Below, in pieces: positions 51,906 through 61,234 of a stretch of DNA of 64,000 nucleotides. Position numbers and translations under genes: made by a program. Source of the stretch: Mesorhizobium prunaredense (GTDB lineage: Bacteria; Pseudomonadota; Alphaproteobacteria; Rhizobiales; Rhizobiaceae). Below the pieces are notes generated by a model, which saw only the letters and a program-made list of their open reading frames with translations, did no database searches and was not told the origin of the DNA. Numbering within the stretch: the first letter of the stretch is position 1; each line of letters begins with the position of its first letter. The stretch spans positions 1 through 64,000 of the forward strand of contig NZ_FTPD01000020.1 in the NCBI RefSeq assembly GCF_900156895.1, written 5' to 3'.

Positions 51906-53524
51906 TTGGCGACGATGCGCATGAACGCGGGCATGTCGTCACCGAATCCGACGGTCCCATCGTTGTCTTCCTGGCGATGGCGGGCCGGGCGATTGCCGTC
52001 GCGCTGCGGCCTGGTGTCGCCACGTTCCGGCGCGCGCTGTTCGTTGCGATTGCGATCGGGCGAAGCTTTGCGTTCGGGTGAAACTTGGCGTTCGGGTGAA
52101 GCTTGGCGCTCGGTGTTTTCCGAGCGGATCGCTTCCTTGCGCGCGCGCCGCTCACCGGCATCGGCGACCGCGGTCTCGGCCGCCACTGGCTGTTCCTCGC
52201 GCGCCGCATCCGGTGCTGCAGCTTCGCTTTGCTTGGCGTGGCGTTCGCGTGGTCTGCGTTCGCCCCTCTCCTTGCCATCGTCCTTGCGGCCGGCGCGGCG
52301 CGGCGCGCCGCGGCCACGGCGGGGAGCATCGTCCTCTCCGCCTTCGCTGGCGACGACCGTCGACAGATCGCCGTCATGCCACTCGATCTTGTTGCCGATC
52401 AGCCGTTCGATCGCGTCGATATATTTGGTGTCGGACTTGGTGGCGATGGTGAAGGATTTGCCCGAGCGGCCGGCGCGGCCGGTGCGGCCGATGCGGTGGA
52501 CATAGTCCTCGGCATGGATCGGCACGTCGTAATTGAAGACGTGGCTGACATCGGGGATGTCGAGGCCGCGCGCCGCGACGTCCGACGCAACGAGATAGCG
52601 CAGTTTGCCGTCACGGAAATTGGCCAGCATCTGCATGCGCGCGCGCTGGTCCATGTCGCCATGCAGCGCGCCGGCGTCGAAATCATATTTCAGCAGCGAG
52701 CGGAAAAGCTCCGAGACCTCGATCTTGCGGTTGCAGAAGATGATGGCGTTCTTCAGCTCCGCATCCTCGGCCCTTATCAGATTGCGCAGCGTCTCGCGCT
52801 TGTCCCACGGTTTCGAGCCGGATTTCACCAGCCGCTGGATGATGTTGGTCGCGGCGGACGCGGCCTTCGAAACCTCGACGCGCACCGGTGCGTGCAGGAA
52901 TTTCTCGGTCAGCTTGGTGATCTCAGGCGGCATCGTCGCCGAGAAGAACAGCGTCTGCCTGGTGAACGGGATCATCTCGCAGATGCGCTCGATGTCGGGA
53001 ATGAAGCCCATGTCGAGCATGCGGTCGGCCTCATCGATGACCAGGATCTCGACGCCGTTGAGCAGAAGCTTTCCGCGCTCGCGATGGTCGAGCAGGCGGC
53101 CTGGCGTCGCGATCAGCACGTCGGCGCCGCGCTCCAGCTTCTTGTCCTGCTCGTCGAAGGACACGCCACCGATCAGCAGCGCGATGTTGAGCTTGTGGTT
53201 CTTGCCGTATCTGATGAAGTTCTCTTCGACCTGCGCGGCAAGCTCGCGCGTTGGCTCGAGGATCAGCGTGCGCGGCATGCGGGCGCGCGCCCGGCCTTTT
53301 TCGAGGCGGGTCAGCATCGGCAGCACGAACGAGGCCGTCTTGCCGGTGCCGGTCTGGGCGATGCCCAAAATATCCTTGCCGAGCAAGGCGTGCGGAATGG
53401 CGCCGGCCTGGATCGGTGTCGGTTCGGTGTAACCGGCGTCGGTAACTGCGGAAAGGACCTTCGGCGACAGGCCGAGGTCTGCGAAGGTCAACACTTCTTG
53501 AGTGATCTGGGTGTCTGAGGACAA
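51899..53524 (-). CDS. DEAD-box ATP-dependent RNA helicase
   Basis: A helicase of about 541 aa with all conserved motifs: Q motif (FADLGLSPKVLSAV...PTPIQ), AQTGTGKT (Walker A), PTRELAAQ, TPGRLLDH, VIDEADRMLDMGF, FFSATMP, and HRIGRTGRAGRSG at the end of the second domain. The C-terminal tail after about 390 is Arg/Glu-rich and disordered, with SPERQ/SPERK repeats. This resembles the RhlE group that works with RNase E in alphaproteobacteria. The start is uncertain; I use TTG at 53524 as the first start close to the conserved region; a longer open frame continues to 53635. Confidence 0.9.
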   Translation of the reverse strand: MSSDTQITQEVLTFADLGLSPKVLSAVTDAGYTEPTPIQAGAIPHALLGKDILGIAQTGTGKTASFVLPMLTRLEKGRARARMPRTLILEPTRELAAQVEENFIRYGKNHKLNIALLIGGVSFDEQDKKLERGADVLIATPGRLLDHRERGKLLLNGVEILVIDEADRMLDMGFIPDIERICEMIPFTRQTLFFSATMPPEITKLTEKFLHAPVRVEVSKAASAATNIIQRLVKSGSKPWDKRETLRNLIRAEDAELKNAIIFCNRKIEVSELFRSLLKYDFDAGALHGDMDQRARMQMLANFRDGKLRYLVASDVAARGLDIPDVSHVFNYDVPIHAEDYVHRIGRTGRAGRSGKSFTIATKSDTKYIDAIERLIGNKIEWHDGDLSTVVASEGGEDDAPRRGRGAPRRAGRKDDGKERGERRPRERHAKQSEAAAPDAAREEQPVAAETAVADAGERRARKEAIRSENTERQASPERQVSPERKASPDRNRNEQRAPERGDTRPQRDGNRPARHRQEDNDGTVGFGDDMPAFMRIVAKG

Positions 53525-53714
53525 GTTTGGCTGTCTTTGGCTGGTTCGGGGGCGCAACGCAAGCGGTCGCGGCAAGCGCCGCGCGCCTGCAAGATTGGTA
53601 TTGCAGGTAGGCGCAAGCCCACGATTTGTCAACACAAACAGGCGGGGAACGGCACGATTGTGACGTCGTAAGCTTAATCGCGATGCTTAATCGAGCTGCT
53701 GTCGCTGCGCCGGC

Positions 53715-54488
53715 TCAATAGCGGAACTGTTCGGCGAGAATGCGCTCGTTCCACGAGTGGCTCGGATCGAACAGCAGCGTAGCCGTTACCGTTGGCGATT
53801 CCTGCACCGTAACCGAGGTTACGGCCTTCACCTCGGTGTGGTCGGCGGCGGCGTTCACCGGCCGCTTTTCCGGCTCCAGAATGTCGAAGCGAACAGTCGC
53901 CTTGTTGGAGAGCAGCGCGCCGCGCCAGCGGCGCGGGCGGAACGGACTGACCGGGGTCAGCGCCAGCAGCGGCGCGTCGAGCGGCAGGATCGGTCCGTGC
54001 GCGGATAGGTTGTAGGCGGTCGAGCCGGCCGGCGTCGCGACCATCACACCGTCGCAGCTCAATTCCTCCAGTCGCACTTGCCCGTCCACGGTGATGCGGA
54101 TCTTGGCCGTCTGGTAGGACTGGCGCCACAGCGCGACCTCGTTGATCGCCAACGCCGAGATCGTTTCGCCCTCTGCGGTCACCGCCTGCATCTCCAGCGG
54201 ACGGATCGTTTCGGCAACGGCGGCAGCGATGCGCCCGGTCAAACCGCTGGCGCGGTATTCGTTCATCAGGAAGCCGATGGTGCCACGGTTCATGCCGTAG
54301 ACTTTTTTCCCCGTGCTCATCGTGTCGCGCAAGGTCTGCAACAGGAAGCCGTCGCCGCCGAGGGCGACGATGATCTCTGCATCCTCGATGGGTGCCTGGC
54401 CATAGCGCGCCGAAAGGCTCTCCAGCGCCGCCTTGGCGTCGGCGGTGTCGGACGAGACGAAGGCGAAGCGGCTTGCGGCTTTGTTCAT
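53715..54488 (-). CDS. nadK: NAD kinase
   Basis: A 257-aa enzyme that phosphorylates NAD to NADP. The active-site GGDG motif is in [18 protein letters not shown] (about 39-56), NE in INEVALWR, and [17 protein letters not shown] is the C-terminal NAD-binding loop. The ATG at 54488 has GGGGAG upstream; open sequence beyond it is not conserved. The length agrees with the short bacterial NADKs of alphaproteobacteria. It shows no close operon partner, though the helicase lies downstream on the same strand. Confidence 0.94.
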   Translation of the reverse strand: MNKAASRFAFVSSDTADAKAALESLSARYGQAPIEDAEIIVALGGDGFLLQTLRDTMSTGKKVYGMNRGTIGFLMNEYRASGLTGRIAAAVAETIRPLEMQAVTAEGETISALAINEVALWRQSYQTAKIRITVDGQVRLEELSCDGVMVATPAGSTAYNLSAHGPILPLDAPLLALTPVSPFRPRRWRGALLSNKATVRFDILEPEKRPVNAAADHTEVKAVTSVTVQESPTVTATLLFDPSHSWNERILAEQFRY

Positions 54489-54739
54489 GGCTCCCCAATG
54501 GCGATGTTGATGGCGACCGGTCGGTGGCGACCGGTTGCTTGGGCCACGCCAGCGCCGGGTTAGCATGGGCGGGCAAATCTGCAAAGCCAGACATGTGGCG
54601 CCCCCAGTGGCATCCCCAGTGGCACCGCTTGACACAGCGCCGGGAAGAGCCGCCGGTCTGCTGCTCGCGCATCGTGTCGAGTGACAAGCGAATGTGATGG
54701 TTAAGACGGGGATTAAACTCTCGTAAAGCCGGATCGACC

Positions 54740-54958
54740 ATGTTAGCCGGCAGTGGATGGGCGGCGTGGGGGCCAGCTAGTCGGACCGATTTATTGCCGG
54801 TAACACGCCTGATTGTCATCGTCTTGATGCTGGGAAGTTTTGCGCTTGCCTTTGCCCAACTGGTGCGCCAGTCGGAAGAGACGAGTTTGAGACCCCAACC
54901 CACGGCTTCACGCTGCGGCGATGCCGCCGGCACGCCGTGCCCGCAAAGGGCGTTGTGA
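54740..54958 (+). CDS. Small single-helix hypothetical protein
   Basis: A 72-aa open frame with one hydrophobic segment (about 24-41: [20 protein letters not shown]) that could be a membrane helix, followed by a polar tail. The gene has a weak ribosome binding site and no recognised family. It lies between divergent nadK and the convergent MBL-fold gene. It may be real but could be chance. Confidence 0.35.
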   Translation: MLAGSGWAAWGPASRTDLLPVTRLIVIVLMLGSFALAFAQLVRQSEETSLRPQPTASRCGDAAGTPCPQRAL

Positions 54959-54995
54959 TTCGCCAGGCACTTCCCGCGATACCAGAGGCCGGTGC

Positions 54996-55757
54996 TTATC
55001 GCGCCTGCAGCAGATGGCAGCCGGCCTGCCGCTTCTGTGCGAGATACTCGTCGATAAGTTGGCGGTAGCGCACCTTGCCGAAGCTCGGGAAGTGGCCGCC
55101 ATGCACGACCGCAACATCGAGTTCGCGCATCCGCAGCAGCGTCTCGACATAGTCGTCGACAGCGGAATGATAGACATCGTCGATCAGCGGGCCGTCATAG
55201 ATGATGTCGCCGGACAGCAGGATGCCGGTCTTCCTCTCGTAGAGCGCGATGCCGCCTGGTGAATGGCCCGGCGTGTGGATCACCTCGAAGGCACGGTCGC
55301 CGAGATCGACGAAATCGCCTTCTCCAAGCAGACGATCGGCCGGCGCCGGCTGGACCCGGTAGCGCGCGGCATCCCAGCCCAGCGGCATTCCGTCGAACAT
55401 GGCGTCGGTCGCATAGTGGTCGGCGACCGTCCATTCATTGCGCGGGTCGGCGAGGATTTCTGCTTCGGCCGCATGCACGCAGCGGTCCGGGAATTCGTGA
55501 TGGCAGCCGATATGGTCGAAATGCGTGTGGCTGGCCACGCAAACGAGTTTTCGCTCCGTCACCAGTGGCACGTGGCGCCGCAGGCTGAAATGGCCGAGGC
55601 CGGTGTCGAACAGAAGATCGCGATCGCGGCCGCGCACATGCCAGATGTTGCAGCGGAAGAACGGCTTGATCCATGGCTCGTGGATCAGCGTCACGCCATC
55701 GCCCATACGGATGGCTTCATACCAATTCGGTGCGTCGATGACCGGAAGCGTGCCCAT
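54996..55757 (-). CDS. Metallo-beta-lactamase-fold hydrolase
   Basis: A 253-aa MBL-fold enzyme with the metal motif ASHTHFDHIGCHHEF (H-x-H-x-D-H), a later Zn His in VIHTPGHSPGGIAL, the bridging Asp in LLSGDIIYDG, and a final His in VVHGGHFPSFGK. Length and motifs fit the lactonase/glyoxalase II-like branch, which includes acyl-homoserine lactonases, but the substrate is not set by the sequence. It is the last gene of the ABC transporter operon, 3 bp after the ATPase gene, so its role is probably tied to the imported compound. Confidence 0.88.
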   Translation of the reverse strand: MGTLPVIDAPNWYEAIRMGDGVTLIHEPWIKPFFRCNIWHVRGRDRDLLFDTGLGHFSLRRHVPLVTERKLVCVASHTHFDHIGCHHEFPDRCVHAAEAEILADPRNEWTVADHYATDAMFDGMPLGWDAARYRVQPAPADRLLGEGDFVDLGDRAFEVIHTPGHSPGGIALYERKTGILLSGDIIYDGPLIDDVYHSAVDDYVETLLRMRELDVAVVHGGHFPSFGKVRYRQLIDEYLAQKRQAGCHLLQAR

Positions 55758-55760
55758 GGC

Positions 55761-56825
55761 TCAGCCCGCCAGAAGGATGACATCGCCAGCGTCGCACGAA
55801 ACCGCAACGATGTCGCCCGGCTGGACGACCGCTGCTGCGGGAACCCTGGCGATGAAGTGCAGCGCCGGGTCTTTCTCGGAGACAGCCAGCACGCGCTTGA
55901 AGCTGCCTTGAAACACCACGTCTCTCACCGTGGCCATGCCGAGCCTTACAGCGCCGTCGGTTGCGCCGAGGACAAGGTGCTCCGGACGGACGGCGAGGGC
56001 GACAGTCGTTCCGGCCGGCTGCGTGCCGGGCAGCGAAAGCGGTCCGACCTGGGTCGCGACTGTGATTGTTCCATGCTTCGCCGCCGCCACCGTTCCCGAT
56101 ATCAGCGTGCTCTCACCCATGAAGGTTGCGGAAAAGTGCGTCGCCGGCCGCGCATAGACGCGCTCGGGCGGCCCTTCGTCCTCGATGCGCCCGGCATTCA
56201 TCACCACGCAATGGTCGGCCAGCGCCATCGCCTCTTCCTGGTCGTGGGTGACATGGATGAAGGCGGTGCCGACGCGTTTCTGGATCGCTTTCAACTCGTC
56301 CTGCATCTGACGGCGCAATTTTAGGTCGAGCGCGCCGAGCGGTTCGTCGAGCAGCAGCACGGCCGGCTCGACGACAAGCGCGCGGGCCAGCGCGACGCGC
56401 TGCCGCTGGCCGCCGGAAAGCTGGTGCGGCTTCTTGTCGAAGGCGGTGGCCAGCCCGACCAGCGCCAGTGCGTCGCGCGCCCGCGCGGTCCGTGTCGCGG
56501 CATCGACGCCTTGCATGCGCAGACCGAAGCCGACATTGCTGCCGACGCTCATATGCGGAAACAGCGCATAGTCCTGAAACACCGTCGTCGTCGGCCGCTT
56601 CGCCGGCGGCATCGCGGTGCAGTCCTCGCCGCGGATCAGCACCTTGCCTTGGCTCGGCGTGACGAAGCCGCCGAGAATGGACAAAAGCGTCGTCTTGCCC
56701 GAGCCCGACGGGCCGAGCAGGATGGTGTAGCTGCCCGGCTCGATTTGCAGCGAGACGTTCCTCAGCACGGTGTGCTGGCCGAAGCGATGCGAGACAGCGC
56801 GGACATCGACCAGTGGCGCGGTCAT
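55761..56825 (-). CDS. ABC transporter ATPase (PotA-like)
   Basis: A 354-aa ATP-binding subunit. Walker A is GPSGSGKTT, the ABC signature LSGGQRQRVALARAL, and Walker B LLDEPLGALD, followed by the H-loop in HVTHDQEEAMAL. The C-terminal 100 residues are the TOBE domain with VALAVRPEHLVLG. It resembles the spermidine/putrescine and iron(III) importer ATPases. It overlaps the following permease gene by 4 bp (56822-56825), so translation is coupled. Confidence 0.94.
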   Translation of the reverse strand: MTAPLVDVRAVSHRFGQHTVLRNVSLQIEPGSYTILLGPSGSGKTTLLSILGGFVTPSQGKVLIRGEDCTAMPPAKRPTTTVFQDYALFPHMSVGSNVGFGLRMQGVDAATRTARARDALALVGLATAFDKKPHQLSGGQRQRVALARALVVEPAVLLLDEPLGALDLKLRRQMQDELKAIQKRVGTAFIHVTHDQEEAMALADHCVVMNAGRIEDEGPPERVYARPATHFSATFMGESTLISGTVAAAKHGTITVATQVGPLSLPGTQPAGTTVALAVRPEHLVLGATDGAVRLGMATVRDVVFQGSFKRVLAVSEKDPALHFIARVPAAAVVQPGDIVAVSCDAGDVILLAG

Positions 56826-57604
56826 GCCGGCTTCCTCCGCAACAGCATCAGCTCAAAAAACACCACCAGCACGATGGAGACGGCGAAGACCAGCGAGCCG
56901 ACGGCGTTGGTCTTGGGATTGAGGCCTGAGCGCAGCAGGTTCCAGATCTCGACCGGCAGCGTCGTGTCGAAGCGCGTCAGCAGGAACGAGATCACGAATT
57001 CGTCCCAGGAGAAGGTCATCGACAGGAAGAACCCGGCAAAGATCGCCGGCGCCATGACAGGCACGGTGATCAGCAGCAGCACCTTCCATTCGGGCGCGCC
57101 GAGGTCGCGCGCGGCGCGCTCGATGTTGATCTGGTGGTCGCCCATCTGGCTGTAGATGATGGCAAAGCACAGCGGCAGGTTGATCACGACATGGCCGACG
57201 CCGGCAGCAAGCAGCGATTTCGGTATGCCGGCCCAGTTGAACAGCACCAGCAGCCCCATGCCGATGATGAGATAGCTCACGGTCAGCGGCAGCGTGATCA
57301 GCCCGCGCAGCAGGGCCGAGCCCGGCAGCGCGAAACGGGCAAAACCCCAGGCAGAGAGGAAACCGAGCGTGACGGCAGCGGCCGACGAGCAGGCCGCGAC
57401 AAGAAGCGAATTGACCAGCGCCGAGGTCAGCCGCGTGTCGGCGAGCACGGCGTCGTACCAGCGCAGCGACGGCCCGGTGAAGGGCGGGATCGGAAACGAC
57501 GTCGCCTGCAGCGAAAACAGCACCAGCACGACCACCGGCAGGAAGATGAAGCCATAGATGGCGATGGCGTAGAGCCAGGAAACGATGCGGACAAGGGCGC
57601 GCAC
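56822..57604 (-). CDS. ABC transporter permease (PotC-like)
   Basis: A 260-aa inner-membrane permease with about six membrane segments. The EAA loop is visible: INIERAARDLGAPEWKVLLLITVPVMAPAI. The N-terminus is MRALVRIVSWLYAIAIYGFIFLPVVVLVLFSL in blocks. The start is GTG at 57604, placed just after the end of the other permease gene (stop at 57607). The much longer reading frame continuing to 58270 runs through the other permease in another frame and is not real. Confidence 0.9.
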   Translation of the reverse strand: MRALVRIVSWLYAIAIYGFIFLPVVVLVLFSLQATSFPIPPFTGPSLRWYDAVLADTRLTSALVNSLLVAACSSAAAVTLGFLSAWGFARFALPGSALLRGLITLPLTVSYLIIGMGLLVLFNWAGIPKSLLAAGVGHVVINLPLCFAIIYSQMGDHQINIERAARDLGAPEWKVLLLITVPVMAPAIFAGFFLSMTFSWDEFVISFLLTRFDTTLPVEIWNLLRSGLNPKTNAVGSLVFAVSIVLVVFFELMLLRRKPA

Positions 57605-57606
57605 GG

Positions 57607-58461
57607 TCAGGCCCGCTCGATCTTGAGCCAGCGGGCGCAGGCGAGATAGGCAATGGTGACGACCGCCATCAGGATGATCGACAGCGCCGAGGCAAGCGGA
57701 AAATCGCCGCGCCGGCCGATCTGCATCATCACCAGCTGCGGCATCAAAAGCTCGTTGTTGCCGCCGAGGATCTGCGGCGTGATGTAGTCGCCGACGCACA
57801 GCACGAAGGTGAGGAAGGCGCCGACCATGATGCCGGGCAAAGTCAGCGGCAGGACGACATGCAGGAACGTGCGCACCGGCCCGGCGCCGAGATCGGCGGC
57901 TGCCTTGCGGTAGCTCGGGCTGAGCTGCTTCAGATTGGCGAAGATCGTCAGCGTCAAAAGCATGACGAAGAAATGCACGAAGCCGATGACCGTGGCCAGC
58001 CGCGTGTTGGCGAGCTGCAGCGGCTCGCTGAACAGGCCGGAGCCGGTCAGCGCGCGGTTGATCACGCCGTTCTGCGCCAGCACCAGCAGCCAGGAATAGG
58101 AGCGCACGACATAGGAGGTCCAGAACGGCAGCACAGCCAGCATCAGTGCCAGCCGCTGCCAGCGCTCCGGCACCTGTTCGGCCAGGATCCAGGCGAAGGG
58201 GTAGGCGAGCAGCACCGAAACCACTGTGACGATTGCTGTTACCTGCAGCGAGTTCACCATCGCCTGCCAATAGGCCGGATTGGTGAAGAACTGGCCGTAG
58301 TTGGCGAGCGTAAAGCCCCCGCCGTCATGCGCCGTCAGGCTGGAAAACCCCATGGCGACGAAGGGCAGCACGAAGAACAGCAGCGTCCAGCCGAGCGCCG
58401 GCGTGACCAGCGCCCAGCCCGCCCGGGGCAGGGCACGCCCGCTGTTCGTGGCAGAGTTCAC
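57607..58461 (-). CDS. ABC transporter permease (PotB-like)
   Basis: A 284-aa inner-membrane permease with about six membrane helices. It starts VNSATNSGRALPRAGWALVTPALGWTLLFFVLPF, in blocks, with a GTG start at 58461, and has an EAA loop (YRKAAADLGAGPVRTFLHVVLPLTLPGI). It follows the substrate-binding gene by 13 bp. Both permeases plus ATPase make a full inner-membrane complex. Confidence 0.9.
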   Translation of the reverse strand: MNSATNSGRALPRAGWALVTPALGWTLLFFVLPFVAMGFSSLTAHDGGGFTLANYGQFFTNPAYWQAMVNSLQVTAIVTVVSVLLAYPFAWILAEQVPERWQRLALMLAVLPFWTSYVVRSYSWLLVLAQNGVINRALTGSGLFSEPLQLANTRLATVIGFVHFFVMLLTLTIFANLKQLSPSYRKAAADLGAGPVRTFLHVVLPLTLPGIMVGAFLTFVLCVGDYITPQILGGNNELLMPQLVMMQIGRRGDFPLASALSIILMAVVTIAYLACARWLKIERA

Positions 58462-58474
58462 GACCGGCGACCGG

Positions 58475-59581
58475 TCACTGCGCCTGCAGCATTTCGGTCC
58501 AGACGTCCTGCATCTTCTTGTCGAGATCGGCATCCGGCGCCGGGTAGGGCTGGGCACGGGCGAGGAAATCCGGCTGCTCGTCGAAGCGCAGGATCTTCTT
58601 CTGCTCATCGCTCAGAGCCGCCTTGGTATTCGCCGGCATGCCCCAATAGCAGGCAGAGGTGGCAAGCCGCGCCTGGCCCTCAGGGCTCATGATGTACTGG
58701 ATGAATTTTAGCGCCGTGTCCTTGTTTTTGGAATCCTTGAACATGGCCAGCGACTGCGACCACAGCACAGCACCTTCTCTGGGGATCGAGAAGTCGAGGG
58801 CAGGGTTCTCCTTGGCCAGCCCGGCCGTCACCCATTCGCCGCCGCCGACGAGAATGTCGACCTCGCCGGTCGCCAGCGCGGTCTGGCTGGCGGTCACTTC
58901 GCCGACCAGCTTGGCGTTGGCCTTCATCTTGAGCAGCTCTTGCTTGATGGCCGGAAGGTCGGCTTCGGTCAGCTCAGTGGTCTTCTTGCCGATCGCCAGC
59001 GCCGCCATGCCGATGACCGGCAGGTAATAGTCGTAGATGGCGATCTTGCCCTTGTATTTGTCGCCGGTCAGCGCGGCCAGCGACTGCATGTCGGCCAGAT
59101 CGACCTTGGTCTTGTTGTAGCCGATGGTGTTGTAGCCGAATTTTTCGGTGATGCCGTAGCGCTTGCCGTCGACCACGGTGTAACTGTCCATCTTCACCTG
59201 GGGAAAGAGGTCGGCCAGCGGCAGCTTGTCGTCCGGCAGCGGTTCGAACAGGCCCTTTTCGACGCCGCGCGGTATGTCGATGCTGTCGATCACCATCACG
59301 TCCCAGTCGCCGGGCTGCGACTGCTCGACAATGGCCATGCCGGCGCCGGTGCCTTCGAATTCCTTGACATTGACCTTGACGCCATTGGCCTCCTCGAAGG
59401 GCTGCAGCAGCGCGGGATCGGCGTGATCGCACCAGATCAGAGCGTTGAGATCGGCGGCCTGAGCGAGGCTGCCCGTCGCCAGCAGCAGCGCTGTCGCCGC
59501 ACATGCGGCGTGAAGGTGGCTCTTCAGCACGGAAAGCGGCTTCCTGGTCGTTGGATTCGGGGTGTTTGGATTGATGGTCAT
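58475..59581 (-). CDS. ABC transporter substrate-binding protein (PotD-like)
   Basis: A 368-aa exported binding protein with a Sec signal (about 15-44: AACAATALLLATGSLAQAA). The mature part has LNALIWCDHADPALLQPFEEANGVKVNV, GWDVMVIDS-type text (GDWDVMVID) and FGYNTIGYNKTK, then the closing QYIMSPEGQARLATSACYW. This is the SBP_bac_8 type for spermidine/putrescine or similar small solutes; the ligand is not predictable. The ATG at 59581 is the first gene of the operon, directly downstream of paired palindromes. Confidence 0.92.
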   Translation of the reverse strand: MTINPNTPNPTTRKPLSVLKSHLHAACAATALLLATGSLAQAADLNALIWCDHADPALLQPFEEANGVKVNVKEFEGTGAGMAIVEQSQPGDWDVMVIDSIDIPRGVEKGLFEPLPDDKLPLADLFPQVKMDSYTVVDGKRYGITEKFGYNTIGYNKTKVDLADMQSLAALTGDKYKGKIAIYDYYLPVIGMAALAIGKKTTELTEADLPAIKQELLKMKANAKLVGEVTASQTALATGEVDILVGGGEWVTAGLAKENPALDFSIPREGAVLWSQSLAMFKDSKNKDTALKFIQYIMSPEGQARLATSACYWGMPANTKAALSDEQKKILRFDEQPDFLARAQPYPAPDADLDKKMQDVWTEMLQAQ

Positions 59582-59619
59582 CGAGTGTTCTGCCTTGCCT
59601 TTCTGGCTTCTGGCAAAAA

Positions 59620-59647
59620 ATTGAACCAATTCTAAAATTGAGTCAAT
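59620..59647. promoter_or_regulatory. Paired ATTGA-N-TCAAT palindromes (operator-like)
   Basis: attgaaccaat (59620-59630) and attgagtcaat (59637-59647) are imperfect 11-bp palindromes with centres 17 bp apart. They lie in the 91-bp gap between the divergent SBP gene (59581) and the TetR gene (59673), so a TetR dimer pair could bind them. The function is inferred. Confidence 0.55.
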
Positions 59648-59672
59648 TCCGTTTTTATGGCAGATAGCCGAC

Positions 59673-60287
59673 ATGAGCGGATTGCGGGCAAGGCAAAAGG
59701 CGGATCGGCATCGCCGCATCATTGAGGCGGCGGCGGCGCTTTTTCGCGACACCGGCTATGAAGCCGCCAAGATCGAGACGATCGCGGCGCAGGCGGAAGT
59801 CTCGGTCGGCACGATCTACAACTATTACCAGAACAAGGGCGACATCCTCGGCGCCATCGTCTCGATGGAGGTCAACGAGGTGCTCAATGCCGGGCGCGGC
59901 GTCGTCGCCAACCCGCCGGCCAATGTCGGCGATGCGCTCGACACGCTGCTCGGCATCTATATCGAGCATTCGCTGCATTATCTCAGCAAGGAGATGTGGC
60001 GGCAGGCGATGGCGATCTCGACGCAACTGCCCGACAGCCCGTTCGGCCAGGCTTACACGGCGCTCGACCGGGCGCTGACCGAGCAGATCCGCGCGCTGTT
60101 CGTCCGGCTGCAGGCGATCGGCCTGGTGCGCCGCGATATCGACGGGCAGGCGCTCGGCGAACTGATGTTCAACAACATGAACATGATGTTCATCGAGTTC
60201 GTGAAGCGCGACGAGGCGAGGATTGCCGAACTGCGCGCCGCGATACGAAGGCAGAACCGGATACTGGTGGCGGCGATCGCGGTGTGA
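59673..60287 (+). CDS. TetR-family transcriptional regulator
   Basis: A 204-aa repressor. The N-terminal HTH is at about 15-55: RIIEAAAALFRDTGYEAAKIETIAAQAEVSVGTIYNYYQNKGDIL in blocks, with the characteristic YNYYQNKGDIL recognition helix end. The C-terminal 150 residues are a helical ligand-binding domain with no recognisable subfamily. It is divergent from the ABC operon and is likely to repress it. Confidence 0.93.
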   Translation: MSGLRARQKADRHRRIIEAAAALFRDTGYEAAKIETIAAQAEVSVGTIYNYYQNKGDILGAIVSMEVNEVLNAGRGVVANPPANVGDALDTLLGIYIEHSLHYLSKEMWRQAMAISTQLPDSPFGQAYTALDRALTEQIRALFVRLQAIGLVRRDIDGQALGELMFNNMNMMFIEFVKRDEARIAELRAAIRRQNRILVAAIAV

Positions 60288-60396
60288 GGGGCCCCCCGAT
60301 GGGATTTCTGGCGGCCCGGACGCCGCTAAGCCGCAATCGCGCAGGTTCTATTCCGCTGGTGGCGCGTGGAGCACGTCCGCTGTCGACTACGGTGTT

Positions 60397-60594
60397 CTAC
60401 CGAGCATGCCTGGGTGGCCGCGCGCGTGGAAACGGCACGATAGTCAATGGCGCCTTACGGAATTCCGCGATGGCTATTTCTTCAATCAGCGAGTCCAATG
60501 CCTCGCTGACGCGTTGGCTCGTTTCGTCCATGCCGCAGAGCCGGTTTTGGGCACACTCCAAGAACTCGCGCGCTGCAGCGAAGTCGCTTCGCAT
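60397..60594 (-). CDS. Small hypothetical protein
   Basis: A 65-aa open frame (FLECAQNRLCGMDETSQRVSEALDSLIEEIAIAEFRKAPLTIVPFPRARPPRH in blocks). The sequence after residue 25 looks protein-like with charged helices and a basic Pro-rich end. No family is recognised and the ribosome binding site is weak. It lies alone between the TetR gene and a small membrane protein. Confidence 0.4.
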   Translation of the reverse strand: MRSDFAAAREFLECAQNRLCGMDETSQRVSEALDSLIEEIAIAEFRKAPLTIVPFPRARPPRHAR

Positions 60595-60800
60595 GACACC
60601 ACCCGTTGTTAGCCCACCGCCCGGACATTGTCGGCGCGCTAAATTGAGCGATTGCTAATATACGCAAGGGCATTTTAATCGAATGGCATTAAAATGGCCG
60701 GGAGCAGGAGAGGGCGGCCGGTCCGCATCCCTGTCGCATCCATTGGTTCTGATGCCCCGGACCGGAGGCATGGGCGCTTTGCTTTGCGAAACGCGGGGGA

Positions 60801-61046
60801 TCAGTCCTGATACGATCTTGGGCGGCTTAGAAACTCTCTGGCGGCAGCGATTTGGCGTCGATGCTCGCGAAGGAAGGCAAGGCTGAAACAGATCGAAAAA
60901 GCCAATCCCGCAAGGGCTATCGTTGCTTGCGAGGTCGGATCGGGATCGGCAATCATCAGGAAGCGGAAACCGAACGCCAACGCGAGGGCTGCAAGACCAC
61001 CATACACGCCACCAATAAAGGGGGCGATCGTGCGCTTCTGCTCCAA
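60801..61046 (-). CDS. Small two-helix membrane protein
   Basis: An 81-aa protein with two hydrophobic segments (about 9-33 and 42-60: FIGGVYGGLAALALAFGF and IALAGLAFSICFSLAFL). The TTG at 61046 is preceded by AGGAG and is the only good start. The C-terminal part is basic and extramembranous. No named family is recognised. Confidence 0.6.
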   Translation of the reverse strand: MEQKRTIAPFIGGVYGGLAALALAFGFRFLMIADPDPTSQATIALAGLAFSICFSLAFLREHRRQIAAAREFLSRPRSYQD

Positions 61047-61234
61047 CGGCGACTCCTATGGTTTTCCACTACGGAATACCTGTGGTTCCACAAGGGGAAT
61101 TCCTGTGGTCCGCTAGCGAATATATGCGTTGAAGCTGACGGGCTATGGCCCCGGCCTGTGGAAATCGGGGATGAGCAGATTTTGACCGACCCTGGCAGGT
61201 TGTCACAAGAAGCTGCTTGCTGGTGCCCCCGGGG

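Noticed and set aside
57605..58270. Upstream extension of the second permease frame to 482 codons
   Set aside because: The extra part lies in a shadow frame of the first permease gene; the real start is the GTG at 57604.
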